DNA of 64,000 bases, taken from contig NZ_BMNB01000016.1 of NCBI RefSeq assembly GCF_014646235.1, positions 1-64,000 of the forward strand, read 5' to 3'. This stretch comes from Micromonospora sonchi. Lineage in GTDB: Bacteria; Actinomycetota; Actinomycetes; Mycobacteriales; Micromonosporaceae. Positions 7,371 to 15,522 of the stretch are shown here, piece by piece (position 1 is the first letter of the stretch; every line of letters begins with the position of its first letter). The notes beneath the pieces are model-generated. The model saw nothing but the letters and a program-made list of their open reading frames with translations. It made no database searches and was not told the origin of the DNA. A program made the translations under genes and the position numbers.

Positions 7371-8867
7371 TCACCTGCCGTACAGCATCTTGACCGCCTT
7401 CACCAGGCGGGCGACGTCGGCCGGGGTGCGTTCGAACGTGGTCGAGGGCAGCAGCGAGCGGGCCCGGCGGCGGGTCACCGCCTTGGCGCGGGCGAACTCG
7501 CGTAGCCCGTCCGCGCCGTGGATCCGGCCGAAGCCCGACTCGCCGACCCCGCCGAACGGGAGGGTGGACATCCCGGCGAAGGTGAGGGTCGAGTTGACCG
7601 AGGCCATCCCGGAGCGCAGTCGCCGGGCGACGGACGCCGCCCGGCGCCGGCCGAAGACCGAGCCACCCAGGCCGTACGGCAGGGCGTTGGCACGGGCGAC
7701 GGCCTCGTCCGCGTCGCGGACCCGGTTGATCGTCAGGGTGGGACCGAAGGTCTCCTCGCGGACCGCGACGGAATCCTCGGGCACGTCCACCAGCACGGTG
7801 GGATGCGCGTACGGCGGCTGCACGGCGTCCGGCCCGCCGAGCGCCGCCCGACCACCCCGGGCCAGGGCGTCGGAGATGTGCTGGCGGATGACGTCGAGTT
7901 GGCTCGGCATGGTGATCGGGCCGATGTCCGCGTCGTCCGGGCCCACGGTGAGCCGCCCGGCGCGCTCGACGACCTTGTCGACGAAGGCGTCGAACACCGG
8001 TTCCACGGCGTAGACCCGCTCGATGCCGATGCAGGTCTGCCCGGCGTTGGTCATCGCGCCCCAGACGCACGCCTCGGCGGCGGCGTCCAGGTCGGCGTCG
8101 GCGTCGACGATCATCGCGTCCTTGCCGCCGGCCTCGAGGAGCACCGGGGTCAGCGACTCGGCACAGGCCGCCATCACCTTCCGTGCGGTCGCCGCCGAAC
8201 CGGTGAAGGCGAGCTTGTCGACGCCGGCCCGGCACAGTGCCGCCCCGACGTCACCGAGCCCGTGTACCGCGGTGAACACGGGCTGCTCGGGCACGACCTC
8301 GGCGAAGGTGTCGACCAGCCACTGCCCGACGACCGGGGTGTACTCGCTGGGCTTGAAGACCACGGCGTTGCCGGCGGCCAGCGCGTACGCGAGGGAGCCG
8401 ATGGGAGTGAAGACGGGGTAGTTCCACGGACCGATGACGCCGACCACCCCGTACGGCTGGTACTCCAGGTGGGCCGAGAACTCGGCCAGGACGAGCCGGG
8501 AGCGGACCCGCCGGGCACCGAGCACCCGACGTGCGTTGCGGGCGGCCCAGTCGATGTGCTCCACGGCGATCACGATCTCGACCAGCGCGTCGGGGATCGG
8601 CTTGCCGCCCTCCGCGTGCACCAGCTCCGCGAGCTGCTCCATCCGCTGGGCGAGCAGCCGTCGCCAGCGCAGCAGCCGTTCGCGTCGCCCGGTGAAGCCG
8701 AGCCCCGCCCACCAGTTACCCGCGACGCGGGCCTGCTCCACGGCGCGTACGACATCCGCCGTGCCGGCCACCGGGACCCGCCCCGCCTCGCCGCCCGTCG
8801 CCGGGCTGGTCGAAACCAGCTGGTCGCCCTCGATCACCGCGGTGCCGGGGATCCGCACAGCATTCAT
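7371..8867 (-). CDS. NAD(P)-dependent aldehyde dehydrogenase
   Basis: 498 residues. All aldehyde dehydrogenase landmarks are visible: oxyanion Asn149 in GPWNYP, FKPSEYTP (172-179), cofactor loop FTGSAATA, general base Glu245 in LLEAGGKD, and catalytic Cys279 in NAGQTC. The basic, hydrophobic C-terminal tail after residue 460 (RRRARSLLP...) resembles class 3-type fatty or aromatic aldehyde dehydrogenases, but the substrate is not determined. The start is the second of two close ATGs, giving MNAVRIPG. A 7-bp inverted repeat (8889-8904) lies 22 bp upstream of the start, suggesting control by a TetR-type repressor not encoded next to it. Confidence 0.92.
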   Translation of the reverse strand: MNAVRIPGTAVIEGDQLVSTSPATGGEAGRVPVAGTADVVRAVEQARVAGNWWAGLGFTGRRERLLRWRRLLAQRMEQLAELVHAEGGKPIPDALVEIVIAVEHIDWAARNARRVLGARRVRSRLVLAEFSAHLEYQPYGVVGVIGPWNYPVFTPIGSLAYALAAGNAVVFKPSEYTPVVGQWLVDTFAEVVPEQPVFTAVHGLGDVGAALCRAGVDKLAFTGSAATARKVMAACAESLTPVLLEAGGKDAMIVDADADLDAAAEACVWGAMTNAGQTCIGIERVYAVEPVFDAFVDKVVERAGRLTVGPDDADIGPITMPSQLDVIRQHISDALARGGRAALGGPDAVQPPYAHPTVLVDVPEDSVAVREETFGPTLTINRVRDADEAVARANALPYGLGGSVFGRRRAASVARRLRSGMASVNSTLTFAGMSTLPFGGVGESGFGRIHGADGLREFARAKAVTRRRARSLLPSTTFERTPADVARLVKAVKMLYGR

Positions 8868-8888
8868 GGCGGAAGTTTAGACCCGGTT

Positions 8889-8904
8889 CCTACCGGTCGG
8901 TAGG
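8889..8904. promoter_or_regulatory. Candidate TetR-type operator of the aldehyde dehydrogenase gene
   Basis: CCTACCG and CGGTAGG form a perfect 7-bp inverted repeat with a 2-nt spacer, 22 bp upstream of the aldehyde dehydrogenase start. The TACCG-n2-CGGTA core is a common TetR-family recognition pattern. No TetR gene is in the window, so the regulator is unknown. Confidence 0.55.
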
Positions 8905-9049
8905 GATGCCGGACGGGGTCTGGCCGACGCAAGGTTCGAGCGCAAAGTGCCCACCCGGTCACTGATGGTTGACCGGGCGGTGGTGTGGGTGGCCATCTGG
9001 TGATGGCACCCTGACGCAGGGTGATCTCTGGGGTGGGGGCTGACTGTCC

Positions 9050-9511
9050 ATGATGAATGAATGCCAACTGTTGCCGCTGCTGACGGTGGCGAGTGGTCCG
9101 ATGCGCGGGGTCGGGTTCCGGCTGCGCCGGCAGCCGCAGGTGATCGGCCGGGACCCGGCGGTCGACATCGTCGTGTACGACCCGCACCTGAGCCGGCGGC
9201 ACGCCGAGATCCGGCTCGCCGACGAAGGGGTGGCCCTGGCGGACCTCGACTCCACGAACGGCACCTGGGTGAACGGCGGCAGGACCAGCGGGCTGACCCG
9301 ACTCACCGACGGCGACGTGATCCGGCTCGGCCGCACCGAGTTGCGTTTCCATGATCCAGGGGTGGCGCGTACCGATCCGGTGGGGTTGAGTTTCGGGGCG
9401 GCACGGCAGGACCGACGGCAGACCCTGATGCTGCCCCTGGCGCTCGCGGCGGCCGGTGACACAGCCCACCGCGCCTCGACAACCGGGCACGTGGCAGACT
9501 CCCGCGCATGA
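9050..9511 (+). CDS. FHA domain protein
   Basis: 153 residues, with two adjacent ATGs (9050 and 9053) as possible starts. The forkhead-associated domain covers residues 10-103. The phosphothreonine-binding residues are in VIGRDPAVDIVVYDPHLSRRHAEI and DLDSTNGTWVNG: Gly-Arg, Ser-x-x-His and Thr-Asn-Gly are all intact. The C-terminal 50 residues are low complexity. FHA proteins bind phosphothreonine peptides, usually products of Ser/Thr kinases, but no kinase is nearby. It is divergent from the aldehyde dehydrogenase gene and precedes the hydroxyacyl-CoA dehydrogenase gene by 52 bp. Confidence 0.88.
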   Translation: MMNECQLLPLLTVASGPMRGVGFRLRRQPQVIGRDPAVDIVVYDPHLSRRHAEIRLADEGVALADLDSTNGTWVNGGRTSGLTRLTDGDVIRLGRTELRFHDPGVARTDPVGLSFGAARQDRRQTLMLPLALAAAGDTAHRASTTGHVADSRA

Positions 9512-9563
9512 CCTTAGCGGCCGTTCAATCTCGGCCGGTACGGAGTGAGCAGGGAGGCCGGTC

Positions 9564-11216
9564 GTGGCGCGTGAGTTCACCAGCGTGGGCGTGGTGGGGC
9601 TGGGCACCATGGGTGCCGGAATCGTCGAGGTCTTCGCCCGCAACGGCATCGACGTGGTCGCCGTGGAGATTTCCGAGGCTGCCCTGGAACGCGGGCGGGC
9701 CCACCTGACCGGCTCCACGGACCGGGCGGTGGCCAGGGGCAAGCTCGCCGAGGCGGACCGGGACGCGCTACTGGGCCGGGTCACCTTCGCCGTCGGGATG
9801 GACGCGCTGCGCTCGGCGGACCTGGTGATCGAGGCGGTGCCCGAGCGCCTCGACCTCAAGCAGCGGATCTTCGCCGAGCTGGACCGGGTCTGCCAGCCGG
9901 AGGCCATTCTCGCCACCAACACCTCGTCGCTGAGCGTCACCGAGATCGCCGTGGCCACCGCCCGGCCCGAGCAGGTCGTCGGGCTGCACTTCTTCAATCC
10001 CGCACCGGTGATGAAGCTGGTCGAGGTCGTGCGTACGGTGGTCACCTCCCCCGACGTGGTGGCCGATCTGGAAGCCCTCTGCGGACGCCTCGGCAAGGTC
10101 GACGTGACCATCAGCGACCGGGCCGGGTTCATCGCCAACGCCCTGCTGTTCGGCTACCTCAACCAGGCGGTCGACATGTTCGAGACCGGGTACGCCAGCC
10201 GCGAGGACATCGACGCGGCGATGAAGCTCGGCTGCGGGCTGCCGATGGGCCCCCTCGCCCTGCTGGACCTCATCGGCCTGGACACCGCGTACGAGATCCT
10301 GAACACCATGTACCGGCACGGTGGGCGGGACCGCCGCCACGCCCCGGTGCCGCTGCTCCGGCAGATGGTGACCGCGGGACTGCTCGGTCGAAAGTCGGGC
10401 CGGGGCTTCTACACCTACGAGCGGCCCGGTTCGTCGAGGGTCGTACCGGATGAGTACACGCCGGGCCCGGCGGAGTCGGCGGCGGCCGACGGGGCGCACG
10501 GGATCGCGAAGGTGGGCGTGGTCGGCGCCGGCGCGACGGCCAGTGGCCTGATCGAGGTCTTCGCCAGGGCCGGGTACGAGGTCGTGTCAGCCACCCCCGA
10601 AGCACTCGAACAACTGGCCGACGTCGACCTGGTGGTCGAGGCGGTGGTCGAGGAACTGGACGTCAAGAAGGCGCTCTTCGCCAGCCTGGACGAGATCTGC
10701 AAGCCCGGCGTGGTGCTGGTCACCACCACCTCGTCGCTGCCGGTGATCGAGGTGGCGATGGCCACCCAGCGCCCGGCCGACGTGGTAGGCCTGCACTTCT
10801 TCGACCCGGTCGCCGTGCCGCTGGTGGAGATCGTCCGGACCATCCGCACCTCGGCGCAGACCACCGCCGCCGCTCGGGCCGTCTGTGCCACGCTCGGCAA
10901 GACCGGCGTGGTCTGCGGAGACCGGGCCGGCTTCATCGTCAACGCGCTGTTGTTCCCGTACCTCAACGACGCGGTGCGGATGCTGGAGGCCAACTACTCC
11001 ACCGTCGACGACATCGACCATGCGATGAAGCTCGGCTGCGGCTACCCGACGGGCCCGTTCGAGCTGCTCGACACGGTCGGCCTGGACGTGGCGCTGGCCG
11101 TCCAGCGGAGCCTCTACCGCCAGCTGCGCGAACCCGGCCTCGCCCCCGTGCCGCTGCTCGAACAGATGGTCACCGCCGGCCACCTCGGCCACAAAACCGC
11201 CCGCGGCTTTCGCTGA
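9564..11216 (+). CDS. Tandem-duplicated 3-hydroxyacyl-CoA dehydrogenase
   Basis: 550 residues from a GTG preceded by AGGGAGG. Two complete 3-hydroxybutyryl-CoA dehydrogenase modules are fused. Module 1 (1-285) has GLGTMGAG (12-19), NTSSLS with Ser121, HFFNP with His142, and GFIANALL with Asn192. Module 2 (315-550) keeps HFFDP (His411) and GFIVNALL (Asn460). Its NAD loop is degenerate, GAGATASG (321-328), with Ala for the third Gly, NTSS has become TTSS, and it lacks about 35 residues of the nucleotide-binding half. The family oxidises 3-hydroxyacyl-CoA with NAD(P) in beta-oxidation or butyryl metabolism. Module 1 looks fully active; module 2 may be impaired or use another cofactor. Repeat copy B follows the stop. 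Confidence 0.92.
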   Translation: MAREFTSVGVVGLGTMGAGIVEVFARNGIDVVAVEISEAALERGRAHLTGSTDRAVARGKLAEADRDALLGRVTFAVGMDALRSADLVIEAVPERLDLKQRIFAELDRVCQPEAILATNTSSLSVTEIAVATARPEQVVGLHFFNPAPVMKLVEVVRTVVTSPDVVADLEALCGRLGKVDVTISDRAGFIANALLFGYLNQAVDMFETGYASREDIDAAMKLGCGLPMGPLALLDLIGLDTAYEILNTMYRHGGRDRRHAPVPLLRQMVTAGLLGRKSGRGFYTYERPGSSRVVPDEYTPGPAESAAADGAHGIAKVGVVGAGATASGLIEVFARAGYEVVSATPEALEQLADVDLVVEAVVEELDVKKALFASLDEICKPGVVLVTTTSSLPVIEVAMATQRPADVVGLHFFDPVAVPLVEIVRTIRTSAQTTAAARAVCATLGKTGVVCGDRAGFIVNALLFPYLNDAVRMLEANYSTVDDIDHAMKLGCGYPTGPFELLDTVGLDVALAVQRSLYRQLREPGLAPVPLLEQMVTAGHLGHKTARGFR

Positions 11217-11220
11217 CGGA

Positions 11221-11276
11221 TGTAAGGAGGGGCCCCCTATTAACGCCTGCGGTAGAGGAGGGGCCCCCTATTAACA
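11221..11276 (+). repeat. 56-bp intergenic repeat, copy B
   Basis: Same two-half structure as the other copies, starting TGTAAGG 5 bp after the stop of the hydroxyacyl-CoA dehydrogenase gene and oriented with that gene. Both halves carry GGGGCCCCC cores. With copy C (inverted) it brackets the small gene at 11359-11682. Confidence 0.85.
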
Positions 11277-11358
11277 CCGGGCCCGAGTTCGGTGGCGGCG
11301 GCGATCACGCCGGAGCCCGTGCGGGGTCGCCCGTCGCGTCGGTCGTACGCTGGATGAC

Positions 11359-11682
11359 GTGAGCCCCCGTCGTAACCGCCCCCGTCGCGAGGACGCCGAA
11401 CGCCTGGATGTCGAACGGCTCCGGCACGGCGTCGCCGCGGTGCAGCGATGGCGGGACGGCGACTGGCAGGTACGCGGGATCAGCGGCGGCGCGTCGGCCA
11501 AGACGTACCGCTGCCCGGGGTGTGACCAGGAGATCCGCCCCGGTGTGGCGCACGTGGTGGCGTGGCCCGCGGACGGCCGGGGCGACCTCACCGATCGGCG
11601 GCACTGGCACAGCGGGTGCTGGCGGGCCCGCGAGCGGCGTGGCCCGATCATCCAGCGCGGTCGCGGCCCGCGCCACAGCTGA
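11359..11682 (+). CDS. Conserved small Cys/His protein (probable zinc-binding)
   Basis: 107 residues from a GTG (GTGAGCCCCCGTCG). An Arg-rich N-terminus is followed by WRDGDWQVRGISGG, then TYRCPGCDQEIRPGVAHVVAW (residues 49-69) and RRHWHSGCWRARERR (79-93). The CPGC...H...HWHxxCW arrangement resembles a one-metal treble-clef or HNH-like site, but no nuclease catalytic set is clear. I recognise it as an actinobacterial conserved protein, sometimes mislabelled ATP/GTP-binding. It sits between inverted repeat copies B and C, ahead of the alpha/beta hydrolase gene. Function unknown. Confidence 0.75.
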   Translation: MSPRRNRPRREDAERLDVERLRHGVAAVQRWRDGDWQVRGISGGASAKTYRCPGCDQEIRPGVAHVVAWPADGRGDLTDRRHWHSGCWRARERRGPIIQRGRGPRHS

Positions 11683-11714
11683 CCGCTGCGGGCCGTACGC
11701 GGCGGTGTCGCGGC

Positions 11715-11769
11715 GTTAAAAGGGGGCCCTTCCTCTACCGCAGGCGTTAATAAGGTGCCCTTCCTTACA
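11715..11769 (-). repeat. 56-bp intergenic repeat, copy C (reverse orientation)
   Basis: On the minus strand it reads TGTAAGGAAGGGCACC, then TTATTAACGCC and a second half ending in TTTTAAC. It begins 32 bp after the small Cys/His gene and ends about 50 bp before the alpha/beta hydrolase start. It shares the GCACC variant with copy A. Confidence 0.85.
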
Positions 11770-11819
11770 CCTCGGCGGCTCGGTGGGCGGCGCGGCTCGG
11801 GGTGGGGGAAACTGGCGGG

Positions 11820-12629
11820 GTGAGCAAGAGCATCCGCGCGTCCTCGATCCTGCCCGGCCACCGGGAGGACATCGAGTTGCACACCGCGGACGGTCTGCGC
11901 CTCGTCGGCGAGCTGGCCCGACCGGTCGACCGGGAGCCGGCGGCCACCCTGGTCTGCCTGCACCCGCTGCCCACCCACGGCGGGATGATGGACAGCCACG
12001 TGTTCCGCAAGGCGGCCTGGCGGCTGCCCGCCCTGGCCGACGTGGCCGTGCTCCGGTTCAACACGCGGGGCACCAGCAGCGTGCGGGGCACCAGCGAGGG
12101 GGCCTTCGACTCGGCCGTCGGCGAGCGCTTCGACGTGGCCGCCGCCATCGAGTACGCCGAATTCCACGAGCTGCCCGACATCTGGCTGCTCGGCTGGTCG
12201 TTCGGCACCGACCTGGTGCTCAGGTACGGCTGCGATCCGGCGGTGGCCGGTGCGATCCTGCTCTCCCCGCCGTTGCGCTTCGCCGAGCCGGCCGACCTGG
12301 CCAACTGGGCCGAGTCGGGCAAGCCGCTGACCGCGCTGGTGCCGGAGTTCGACGACTACCTGCGCCCGGAGCAGGCCCGCGAGCGGTTCGCCGCGATACC
12401 GCAGGCCGAGGTGGTCGGGGTGGCGGGCGCGAAGCACCTCTGGGTCGGCGACGCCGAGACCGTGCTGGACGAGGTGGTCCGACGGGTCAACCCGGCAGTG
12501 CCGGTGCCGCTGCCCACCACCTGGGACGGCCCGATGGAGACCGGTGACGCCAGCGCGTACGCCGACCGCACGGTGGCCGCCTTCGCCGACGTCCCGGTGT
12601 CGGGCCCACAGCAGCGCCGGGCCGAGTAG
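11820..12629 (+). CDS. Alpha/beta hydrolase
   Basis: 269 residues from the GTG at 11820 (VSKSIRASS); an upstream in-frame start at 11802 would run into repeat-proximal sequence. The fold markers are CLHPLPTHGG (oxyanion region), FNTRGTSSVRG, the nucleophile elbow LLGWSFGTD (G-W-S-F-G) and a late VVGVAGAKHLWVGD segment carrying the likely catalytic His. The 'HPhP..GG.M.s.v....A..l' start is typical of the family of small esterase-like hydrolases with unknown natural substrates. It converges on the AI-2E transporter gene. Confidence 0.85.
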   Translation: MSKSIRASSILPGHREDIELHTADGLRLVGELARPVDREPAATLVCLHPLPTHGGMMDSHVFRKAAWRLPALADVAVLRFNTRGTSSVRGTSEGAFDSAVGERFDVAAAIEYAEFHELPDIWLLGWSFGTDLVLRYGCDPAVAGAILLSPPLRFAEPADLANWAESGKPLTALVPEFDDYLRPEQARERFAAIPQAEVVGVAGAKHLWVGDAETVLDEVVRRVNPAVPVPLPTTWDGPMETGDASAYADRTVAAFADVPVSGPQQRRAE

Positions 12630-12640
12630 CCACCGTTGCC

Positions 12641-13897
12641 TCAGCGGGCGTCCTGGCGGGGGATCACCACCTCACGCAGGATGAGCTGGACGGCGGCCAC
12701 GGTCGGGATGGCGATCAGCGCGCCGATCACCCCCAGCAGGGAGACGCCGAGCAACGCGGCGACCAACGCGGCCACCTCGTTGACCTGCACCGACCGGCGC
12801 ATGATCTTGGGGTAGACGAGGTAGTTCTCGATCTGCTGGTAGACCAGGAAGAAGACCATGCAGGCGATGCCGACCGACGGGCTGGTGGCGAAGCCGACCA
12901 GGCTGACGATCACCGCGCCGATCGTCGCGCCGATCTGCGGGATGAGGTCGGTCACCGCGACGACGATGGCCAGCGCGAACGGGTACGGCAGCCCGACGGC
13001 CAGCGCGAACACGAACGCGACCGCGCCGGCCAGCACCGCGATGGTCAGCGCCCCCACCATGTACGCCCCGACCTTGGTGAGTATCTCGTCGCCGATCAAC
13101 TGCACCCGCTCCCGCCGTGAGCGCGGCACCAGCGCGTACCCGAGGTCGCGCATCCGGTCAAAATAGACCAGAAAATAGATGGTCAGCACCAGTACGGTCA
13201 GCACCCGGAACACCGTGCCGAACAGCAACTGCGCGCCGCCGAGCACGCCGCCCAGCGCCCGGCCGACCACGTCCGCGCTGGCCGCTTCCTGGGCGCGGCG
13301 CATCAAATCGAAGCGTACGACCAGGTCGTTGACGGTCTCGTTGCGCTGCAGCGCCTCCAGGTAGCTCGGCAACTGCTCGATGAACTGCCCGGTCTGGGTC
13401 ACGATCGGCGGCACCAGGGCCAGCACGCCGGCGCCGAGCAGCGCCAGCACGGTCAGCGCGACGACCGCGACGGCCAGCCCGCGCGGCAGCCCCAGGGACC
13501 GTAGCCGGACCACCGCCGGGTGCAGGCCCACCGCGAGGAACAGCGCGATGACCACCAGGACCAGGATCCCGGCCGCGTCCCGCAGGCCCAGATAGACGGC
13601 GTACGCGGACAGTACGCCGAGCGCCCCGGTGAACCCGACCAGAAAACTGTTGCGCCGCAACGGCCGCCCCGGCGTACCGAACCGTCCGGCGTCCCCACCC
13701 ACCGCCCGCTGACCCGGCACGGACATCGGGTGCAATGGCGCGGATGCCGGGGGTTGGTCGGATTCGATCGCCGTCATCGGCGCATCGGCGGATCCCGCTG
13801 CCTCCGTCGTGGACTGTCTGGCTGTGGACTGTCCGGCCTTGGGCTGTCCGGCTCTGGGCTGTCCGGCCTTGGGCTGCTCCGCGTCGTCCTGCCGCAT
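12641..13897 (-). CDS. AI-2E family transporter (UPF0118)
   Basis: 418 residues. An 85-residue hydrophilic N-terminus carries a small KAGQP/RAGQP-type repeat (encoded at about 13825-13890). About eight transmembrane helices follow in the AI-2E exporter pattern, including the conserved PYPFALAIVVAVTDLIPQIGATIGA block and the QQIENYLVYPKIMRRSVQV motif. The family includes the E. coli autoinducer-2 exporter TqsA and Na+/H+ antiporter-like members; the actinobacterial substrate is unknown. The N-terminal repeat is probably a disordered cytoplasmic extension. It is convergent with the alpha/beta hydrolase gene. Confidence 0.88.
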   Translation of the reverse strand: MRQDDAEQPKAGQPRAGQPKAGQSTARQSTTEAAGSADAPMTAIESDQPPASAPLHPMSVPGQRAVGGDAGRFGTPGRPLRRNSFLVGFTGALGVLSAYAVYLGLRDAAGILVLVVIALFLAVGLHPAVVRLRSLGLPRGLAVAVVALTVLALLGAGVLALVPPIVTQTGQFIEQLPSYLEALQRNETVNDLVVRFDLMRRAQEAASADVVGRALGGVLGGAQLLFGTVFRVLTVLVLTIYFLVYFDRMRDLGYALVPRSRRERVQLIGDEILTKVGAYMVGALTIAVLAGAVAFVFALAVGLPYPFALAIVVAVTDLIPQIGATIGAVIVSLVGFATSPSVGIACMVFFLVYQQIENYLVYPKIMRRSVQVNEVAALVAALLGVSLLGVIGALIAIPTVAAVQLILREVVIPRQDAR

Positions 13898-13923
13898 TCG
13901 GCCTCTCCGCTCGCGTCGGGGGT

Positions 13924-14106
13924 TCAGTGTCGCTTGACCCTGATGACGAAGCAGCGCCAGCTCTGCGGGGTGAAGGTGAGCACTGGACCCTGCCGATCCT
14001 TGCTGTCGCGGACCGCGACCACGCCGGGCAGATTATCGGCCACCTCAACGCAGTTGGTGTGCGCGCTGCGGATGGTGGTGCGCCACCTCGCGCCGCTCAA
14101 CTCCAT
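13924..14106 (-). CDS. DUF397 domain protein
   Basis: 60 residues spanning exactly one DUF397 domain: WRTTIRSAHTNCVEVA, then VAVRDSKDRQGPVLTFTPQSW. Its ATG (14104-14106) overlaps the end of the upstream HTH regulator gene by 10 bp, so the two are translated together. DUF397 proteins are almost always encoded beside Scr1-type XRE regulators in actinobacteria. They act as partners, probably antagonists or antitoxin-like modulators, of those regulators; genetic work on whiJ-type loci supports a developmental role. The exact mechanism is inferred. Confidence 0.9.
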   Translation of the reverse strand: MELSGARWRTTIRSAHTNCVEVADNLPGVVAVRDSKDRQGPVLTFTPQSWRCFVIRVKRH

Positions 14107-14897
14107 GACTTCACCACTTCCTCGAGGAGTTCGATCGACTGCTGGCGGGAGAGGGCCTCGTTGCGCACCGTCTCCCACCGTGCCAGCAGGGTAGCCAGTT
14201 CGGTCTCCCCATCGACCGGCGTGGCGGTCAGTTGGGTCTCCATCGTTGCCACCCAGCCACCGTCGACTCCCCGGGCCAGCGAGAACGGTCCGAAAAGGCC
14301 GATGTGCAGCCCGGCACTGAGCGGAATGACGTGCACGCTGACGTTTGGGCGCTCGGCGCCGGCGATCAGGTGCTTGGCCTGATGGATCATGATTGCCCGA
14401 AAGCTTTCGGCATGCCGATGCAGGATGGCTTCGTCGATGACCGCGATGAGCTGTGGCGGGTCGGGCTGAGTGAGAATGGCCTGCCGGTCCAGCCGGGCTG
14501 CGACGCGTTGCTCCACCTCCTCGTCGCTGAGCAGGTCGTCGCAGCGGATCACCGCGCGGGCGTACCCCTCGCTCTGCAGCAAACCCGGGATGAGTGTCGG
14601 CTCGAACACCCGGAGCTGCCGGGCCATGCGTTGGATATCCAACCAGGGCAGGACCGATGCGGGCTGGCCCTCGCGCTCGGCGATGCGTAGCAGCGCCACC
14701 AGCAGACCACCGGAGCCCAGCGCCTCGTCGGTGCGAGCCAGGAACGGCCGGTCGTACGGCCGGCTGCCGGTCTCCACGGCGGAGACCATCGACGCCGAGT
14801 AGTGCACCAGCTTGCCGAACTCCTCCTGACTGAGCCCGGCGGCCACGCGTCGCCGGCGCAACTGTGCCCGGATCAGATCCGCCGTCGATTCCTGCAC
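14097..14897 (-). CDS. Scr1-family XRE transcriptional regulator (HTH + DUF5753)
   Basis: 266 residues. The N-terminal helix-turn-helix (about 8-65) reads LRRRRVAAGLSQEEFGKLVHYSASMVSAVETGSRP. The DUF5753 ligand or effector domain (about 85-260) includes YEPTLIPGLLQSEGYARA-type sequence (here FEPTLIPGLLQSEGYARAVI) and HVIPLSAGLH. Paired with the DUF397 gene, it forms a WhiJ-like module. In streptomycetes such modules control morphological development and antibiotic production. The target promoters are unknown; none of the neighbouring genes shows an obvious shared operator. Confidence 0.92.
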   Translation of the reverse strand: MQESTADLIRAQLRRRRVAAGLSQEEFGKLVHYSASMVSAVETGSRPYDRPFLARTDEALGSGGLLVALLRIAEREGQPASVLPWLDIQRMARQLRVFEPTLIPGLLQSEGYARAVIRCDDLLSDEEVEQRVAARLDRQAILTQPDPPQLIAVIDEAILHRHAESFRAIMIHQAKHLIAGAERPNVSVHVIPLSAGLHIGLFGPFSLARGVDGGWVATMETQLTATPVDGETELATLLARWETVRNEALSRQQSIELLEEVVKSWS

Positions 14898-15103
14898 AGT
14901 GCCTCCACAGTTGTCGGCCGAGAATCACTCGGCATTCCCCGGCGGTGCCTCGGTTGCGCAGCGGCGCTACGGCCAGCCTCGATGCCTTCCGAGAGTAGTG
15001 GTGTGGTCACCAGACTGTCAGCCATGCCGGGCCGGTCCGCCGCCGGGGAGGGCGCGGACGGGTTCAGTGGACGTCAGCGGGGGCCGGCCAGTGGTTACCG
15101 GAC

Positions 15104-15448
15104 ATGATCAGCAGCAGGTTGCCGGCCCCGGGCCGTGGCCCCCATCCCGAGCGCCCGCGCGCCGCCGACGGCCGTCCGCCGCACACTCCGCTCCGGCCGA
15201 CCTGGTGCTGCCGCTCGGACGGGCAGCCCTGGCCGTGCGGCGAGGCGCGGCTGCTGCTGCGGCTGGAGTACGACGGCAACACCGTCGGTCTGACCATCTA
15301 CCTCGCCGGCATGATGTACGAGGCGATGCGCGACCTCTATCACCTCAACCCGCACGACGGCCCGGAGCCCAGCGCATTGTTCGACCGGTTCGTCACCTGG
15401 GGCACCTCCCGCCGCCGATCGGCTGTTCACCGCCCCGACCCGCCGTGA
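15104..15448 (+). CDS. Conserved hypothetical protein of actinobacteria
   Basis: 114 residues. The middle, RPTWCCRSDGQPWPCGEARLLLRLEY (about 31-56), followed by LTIYLAGMMYEAMRDLYHLNP, is a pattern I recognise in small actinobacterial proteins found near HTH/DUF397 regulators. The N-terminal 30 residues are Pro/Arg-rich and the ribosome binding site is poor, so the true start could differ. The two WxC motifs might bind metal, but no function is known. It is divergent from the HTH regulator gene with about 205 bp between, in which I see no clear element. Confidence 0.6.
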   Translation: MISSRLPAPGRGPHPERPRAADGRPPHTPLRPTWCCRSDGQPWPCGEARLLLRLEYDGNTVGLTIYLAGMMYEAMRDLYHLNPHDGPEPSALFDRFVTWGTSRRRSAVHRPDPP

Positions 15449-15522
15449 CCCGGTCGGAGGGCCGCTCTCAGCGATCGCGTCGGGCGGTCGACCGACTCGG
15501 GCTCGACGAGATCACGCTGGGC

